Source: Bacteroidales bacterium (GTDB lineage: Bacteria > Bacteroidota > Bacteroidia > Bacteroidales > UBA932). From it: DNA of 64,000 bases. The position numbers and the translations under genes were made by a program. Positions 61,205 through 64,000 of this stretch are shown in pieces (positions within the stretch are counted from its first letter, which is position 1; every line of letters starts with the position of its first letter). The stretch covers positions 1 to 64,000 of the forward strand of contig JAGAIY010000019.1 in NCBI GenBank assembly GCA_017626355.1. The letters are read 5' to 3'. The notes below the pieces were generated by a model, which saw nothing but the letters and a program-made list of their open reading frames with translations, made no database searches and had not been told where the DNA came from.

Positions 61205-62179
61205 ATGTATCCATTAAAGTTTGAAAATATATTCAAGAGCGTCGTTTGGGGCGGCGAGAAGATAGCTCCTTTCAAGGGCGTCGAGACAGACCAGCACAAC
61301 ATCGGCGAAAGCTGGGAGCTCTCAGGAGTGAAGGGCAATGAGTCAGTGGTTGCAAACGGTCCTCTCGCAGGAAAGACAATCGCTGAGCTTACAGCCGAGT
61401 ACAAGGGAAAGCTTCTCGGAGAGAAGGTATATGCAAAGACAGGCGAGGAGTTCCCTCTCCTGATCAAGTTCATCGATGCACGCGACGACCTTTCCATCCA
61501 GGTTCATCCTGATGACGAGCTCGCGGCAGCAAGACATGATGGTTCAAAGGGTAAGACAGAGATGTGGTATGTAGTTCAGGCTGACGAAAAGGCTCATCTC
61601 ATGTCAGGACTCACAAAGGAAATCACTCCGGAGGAGTATGCAGCCAAGGTGGAGGACAATACCATCACTGAAGTGCTCCATGACTATGACGTACACGCAG
61701 GAGACGTATTCTTCCTCCCTGCAGGACGTATCCACAGCATCGGTACAGGCTGCTTCATCGCAGAGATCCAGCAGACTTCCAACATCACCTACCGCATCTA
61801 TGATTTCGGCCGTGTAGGTCTGGACGGTCAGCCTCGCGAGCTCCATACAGAGCTTTCAAAGGCAGCCATCGACTACACCGTTCTTCCTGACTACAAGACT
61901 GCATATGAGCAGAAGCCTAATCAGGAGAACCAGATCGTGGACTGCGAGTACTTCACGACTTCACTCTACGAGATCGACCAGCCTGTTTCAAAGGACATGG
62001 CAGGACTTGACTCGTTCATGATCGTAATCTGCGTGGAAGGTCAGGGAACCCTTACAGACAATGAAGGTAATGCTGTCACTCTCCGTCAGGGAGAGACTGT
62101 GCTGCTTCCTGCATGCACAAAGAGCTTCACTCTCAATCCTGAGGGCAAGATGAAGGCTCTTACCAGCTACATCCGATAA
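61205..62179 (+). CDS. manA: Mannose-6-phosphate isomerase, class I
   Basis: Zinc-dependent isomerisation of mannose-6-phosphate and fructose-6-phosphate, 324 residues. It shows N-terminal VVWGGEKIAPFKG and GESWELSG, the metal-binding LSIQVHPDDELAA and the KTEMWYVVQADEKAHLMSG region, and DVFFLPAGRIHSIGTGCFIAEIQQ. The Bacillus-type short form. It is the third gene of the mannose unit, although a structured 96-nt element lies between it and the ROK gene. It is followed by a strong hairpin. Confidence 0.96.
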   Translation: MYPLKFENIFKSVVWGGEKIAPFKGVETDQHNIGESWELSGVKGNESVVANGPLAGKTIAELTAEYKGKLLGEKVYAKTGEEFPLLIKFIDARDDLSIQVHPDDELAAARHDGSKGKTEMWYVVQADEKAHLMSGLTKEITPEEYAAKVEDNTITEVLHDYDVHAGDVFFLPAGRIHSIGTGCFIAEIQQTSNITYRIYDFGRVGLDGQPRELHTELSKAAIDYTVLPDYKTAYEQKPNQENQIVDCEYFTTSLYEIDQPVSKDMAGLDSFMIVICVEGQGTLTDNEGNAVTLRQGETVLLPACTKSFTLNPEGKMKALTSYIR

Positions 62180-62194
62180 TATTATTCTGACAAT

Positions 62195-62277
62195 ACTGCC
62201 GGCAGGCAGAGGTGGCTCTCGCGGAATACAATCCGCTTCGCGGCTCAACGCTCGCTCCACCTCTGCCTGCCGGCAGT
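62195..62277. terminator. Long perfect hairpin between convergent genes
   Basis: Arms 62195-62215 and 62257-62277 are perfect 21-bp complements; the 41-nt loop can form a further small stem (GCGGA/TCCGC). TTTATTTG follows on the plus strand. It can end manA and also the opposite-strand glycosidase. It is large for a simple terminator and could be a copy of a palindromic repeat. Confidence 0.65.
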
Positions 62278-62312
62278 TTATTTGAATCATAAATTTATGA
62301 CCAAGCGCAGTA

Positions 62313-63404
62313 TCATTCGGCAGCAGGGAAAGTCATGCTGCTCTTTCCCATATCCTTAGAAGTAGAGACAGCAATTCCCCTGTGTCCGGCCTTGTCTACG
62401 GCACAATAGAAATGATAGACCACACCTTTGTACTTGACTACACAAGGCTTGTGGGCAAAGCGGGCATCGAAATCCTCAGTCGGCTCGATAAGAGGGCTGC
62501 CCTGCCAGTCTGTCCAGTTCACAAGGTCATATGAACATGCAAACGTATCCCAGGCCCTGCCGGCAGTCTCCTCATTCCAGCTGAATCCGAAATAGAACAT
62601 TACCCAAAGGTCGCCCATCCTCTGAAGATAGGCATCGCCTGTGATTCCCCTCTTGTGGTCAAGGACAGGATCATCACCGAAGCGTTCCCAGTCGACCATA
62701 TTGTCACTGACAGCCATACCGATGCTCTCAGCCGTGCCCTTTGCGTTATAGTACATCACAAAATCATGGCCTGTGAGCCTCTTCTCATCACGCATCACCG
62801 TACTCTTGTAGATCACATTGCTGTCCCACCAGCGTGCATCCTCATCATCAGGAGAAAGCACCGGTTTCTCGAATCTCTGCCATTCAACAGGCTCGACAGC
62901 TGTATCAGAATTTGCCAGACCTGTCGAAAGCATGCCTGCCTCATAACCTGTGCTGTTGCCTCCGAGATAGGTAAGCCAATACTTTCCCTGATACTTTCCA
63001 AGCTTATAGCTTCCGCCCCACTTGTTGTCTATCAGAGCAAGATAGCCGGCTTTCTAGTTGGCATCCCAATCCTCATTTCCGGAAAAGCTCAAGACCCTTC
63101 CCTTGGTCTCCCAATGCAGAAGATCCGAGCTTTCCGCCATCCATGTCTCATAGCCGCGGCCGTCATAGATGATATAGTACATGTACCATGTATCGCCTTT
63201 ACGGAAGATGCTCGGGCTGTCGGTCATCTGATCCGCTCCCGGGGCAGTCATCACAAGGCCATACTTGTAATGAGTCTTGACTTCATCATAGACCTTCTGC
63301 ATTTCCTCCTGAGAGAATGTCTTCTGAGCGGACAGCGAAGCAGGAACCATGAAGGCTGCAAGAACAAGAAGAAGCAATTTCTTTCCTAAAAAATCGAGCT
63401 GCAT
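62313..63404 (-). pseudogene. Five-bladed beta-propeller glycoside hydrolase with in-frame TAG
   Basis: Secreted glycosidase-like protein of 363 codons, with a signal peptide (MQLDFLGKKLLLLVLAAFMV, to SLSAQ). Beta-propeller blades with repeated W-Y-M-Y-Y and aromatic motifs (MTDSPSIFRKGDTWYMYYII, FVMYYNAKGTAESIGMAVSD, AYLQRMGDLWVMFYFGFSW, KPCVVKYKGVVYHFYCA) suggest the GH43/GH32/GH117/GH130 type; the family is uncertain. A TAG at 63056-63054 breaks the frame after DWDAN; the same frame resumes with KAGYLALIDNKWGGSYKLGK and continues to the end without further damage. One base change (TAG from CAG, Gln) would explain it. Either a recent nonsense mutation, a sequencing error or stop readthrough. 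Confidence 0.8.
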
Positions 63405-63429
63405 AGCTTTATTGTTTTAAGGGTTGACA

Positions 63430-64000
63430 TTACAGTCCGCGTGCACGCAGGAGCGCAGCAGGATCAGGATCCGCACCGCGGAAACGCCTGTAGAGAACCA
63501 TCGGTTCATCACTTCCGCCCTTCTCAAGGACATTGCGACGGAAGGACATTGCTGTGGCCTTGTCGAAGACGCCCTTCTGGGTGAAGAGTTCGAAGGCATC
63601 CTTGTCAAGAACCTCAGCCCAAAGGTAGCTGTAGTATCCTGCACTATATCCGCCGCTGAAGATATGGGCGAAATATGTGCTGCGGTAACGAGGGATGATC
63701 TCGTCGATAAGGCCCATCTGACGGCAGGCCTCAGCCTCGAACTCCATAGGATCTACACCCTCCATCGACTCAAGCATATGCCACTTGAGGTCGAGCATGG
63801 ATGCGGCTGCAAGCTCTGTTGTCATGAAACCCTGGTTGAAGGTGCCGGCAGCATCGATCTTTGCCACGAGCGAATCAGGAATAGCCTCTCCTGTCTCATA
63901 ATGACGGGCATATTCCTTGAGAAGATCCTTCTCGAAGGCCCAGTTCTCCATGATCTGCGAAGGGAGCTCCACAAAGTCACGAGCCACGGATGTACCGCTC
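63430..64000 (-). CDS. M3 family metallopeptidase (dipeptidyl carboxypeptidase type), C-terminal part
   Basis: Zinc oligopeptidase related to Dcp/oligopeptidase A. Only the C-terminal 189 or so residues are in the window; the HEXXH zinc site would lie just beyond the edge. Recognised by SGTSVARDFVELPSQIMENW, the FNQGFMTTELAAASMLDLKW stretch, FSGGYSAGYYSYLWAEVLDK with the substrate-binding Tyr/Gly loop, and the FRRNVLEKGGSDEPM ending. The frame is open past the window edge at 64000. Confidence 0.93.
   Translation of the reverse strand, partial: SGTSVARDFVELPSQIMENWAFEKDLLKEYARHYETGEAIPDSLVAKIDAAGTFNQGFMTTELAAASMLDLKWHMLESMEGVDPMEFEAEACRQMGLIDEIIPRYRSTYFAHIFSGGYSAGYYSYLWAEVLDKDAFELFTQKGVFDKATAMSFRRNVLEKGGSDEPMVLYRRFRGADPDPAALLRARGL

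Noticed and set aside
62313-63404. Genome-wide reassignment of TAG to an amino acid
   Set aside because: Several intact genes in the window terminate with TAG exactly where the family ends.

Overview
The window is 64 kb of a Bacteroidales chromosome of intermediate GC, probably from a gut-associated lineage. The evidence is the run of typical Bacteroidota gene blocks (rplM-rpsI, mreBCD-mrdA-rodA, the pheA/aminotransferase/tyrA/DAHP synthase-chorismate mutase cluster), promoter -7 boxes of the TAnnTTTG type (often TATCTTTG) in place of -10 TATAAT boxes, weak Shine-Dalgarno signals, many Bacteroidota-type secreted and lipoprotein glycosidases, and a desulfoferrodoxin typical of an anaerobe. Genus level cannot be decided from the sequence alone. 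There is no phage, integrase, IS element, CRISPR array or rRNA operon; this is mostly housekeeping chromosome, densely packed on both strands.

Layout. 1-10 kb: rpsI (cut by the window edge) and rplM, pfkA, then dus and lpxK on the opposite strand, followed by a six-gene minus-strand run pyrH, frr, pheA, aminotransferase, tyrA, DAHP synthase/chorismate mutase. 9.7-11.2 kb: a succinate dehydrogenase cytochrome b gene standing alone, without sdhA/sdhB, and a HAD phosphatase. 11.2-16 kb: two secreted GH78-type alpha-L-rhamnosidases. 16-22 kb: a RelA/SpoT homologue with a damaged synthetase site, an M24 aminopeptidase, HemW and a coiled-coil membrane protein. 22-30 kb: small membrane protein, DUF3109 protein, an M16-like protein without its zinc motif, a TPR protein, a U32 protein and an unknown lipoprotein. 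30-38.4 kb: prmC, ddl, PBP1A, topA, an Lrp-type regulator and ispD. 38.5-44.3 kb: the mreB-mreC-mreD-mrdA-rodA elongasome operon. 44.3-48 kb: ahcY, fabG, a GC-rich non-coding stretch, a ComF-type protein, a small unknown ORF and tRNA-Leu(UAA). 48-56 kb: a two-domain secreted esterase, desulfoferrodoxin and a three-gene RND efflux operon. 56-64 kb: gpmI, then GH92 alpha-mannosidase, ROK sugar kinase and manA, which together can turn mannoside into fructose-6-phosphate; then a beta-propeller glycosidase gene broken by an in-frame TAG, and the C-terminal end of an M3 peptidase gene.

How the genes fit together. The cell-wall genes (lpxK, ddl, PBP1A, mre/mrd/rod) supply envelope synthesis. The aromatic cluster holds the first step of the shikimate pathway and the last steps to Phe and Tyr. 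pfkA and gpmI are glycolytic, and the mannose genes feed into the same route. Rhamnosidases, mannosidase, esterase and the broken propeller enzyme point to use of plant or host glycans, although no SusC/SusD pair is present here.

The most interesting non-coding signals are: three exact 9-bp direct repeats at exactly 20-bp period between the divergent genes ahcY and fabG; a terminator-like hairpin in the leader of the pheA operon; an rplM promoter embedded in the pfkA terminator; a 28-nt hairpin repeat found twice; a nested inverted-repeat element between the ROK kinase gene and manA; and a G-tract-rich stretch upstream of the comF-like gene. I did not find a convincing new defence or mobile system. 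The best candidates for undescribed biology are regulatory, plus several enzymes that have lost catalytic residues.
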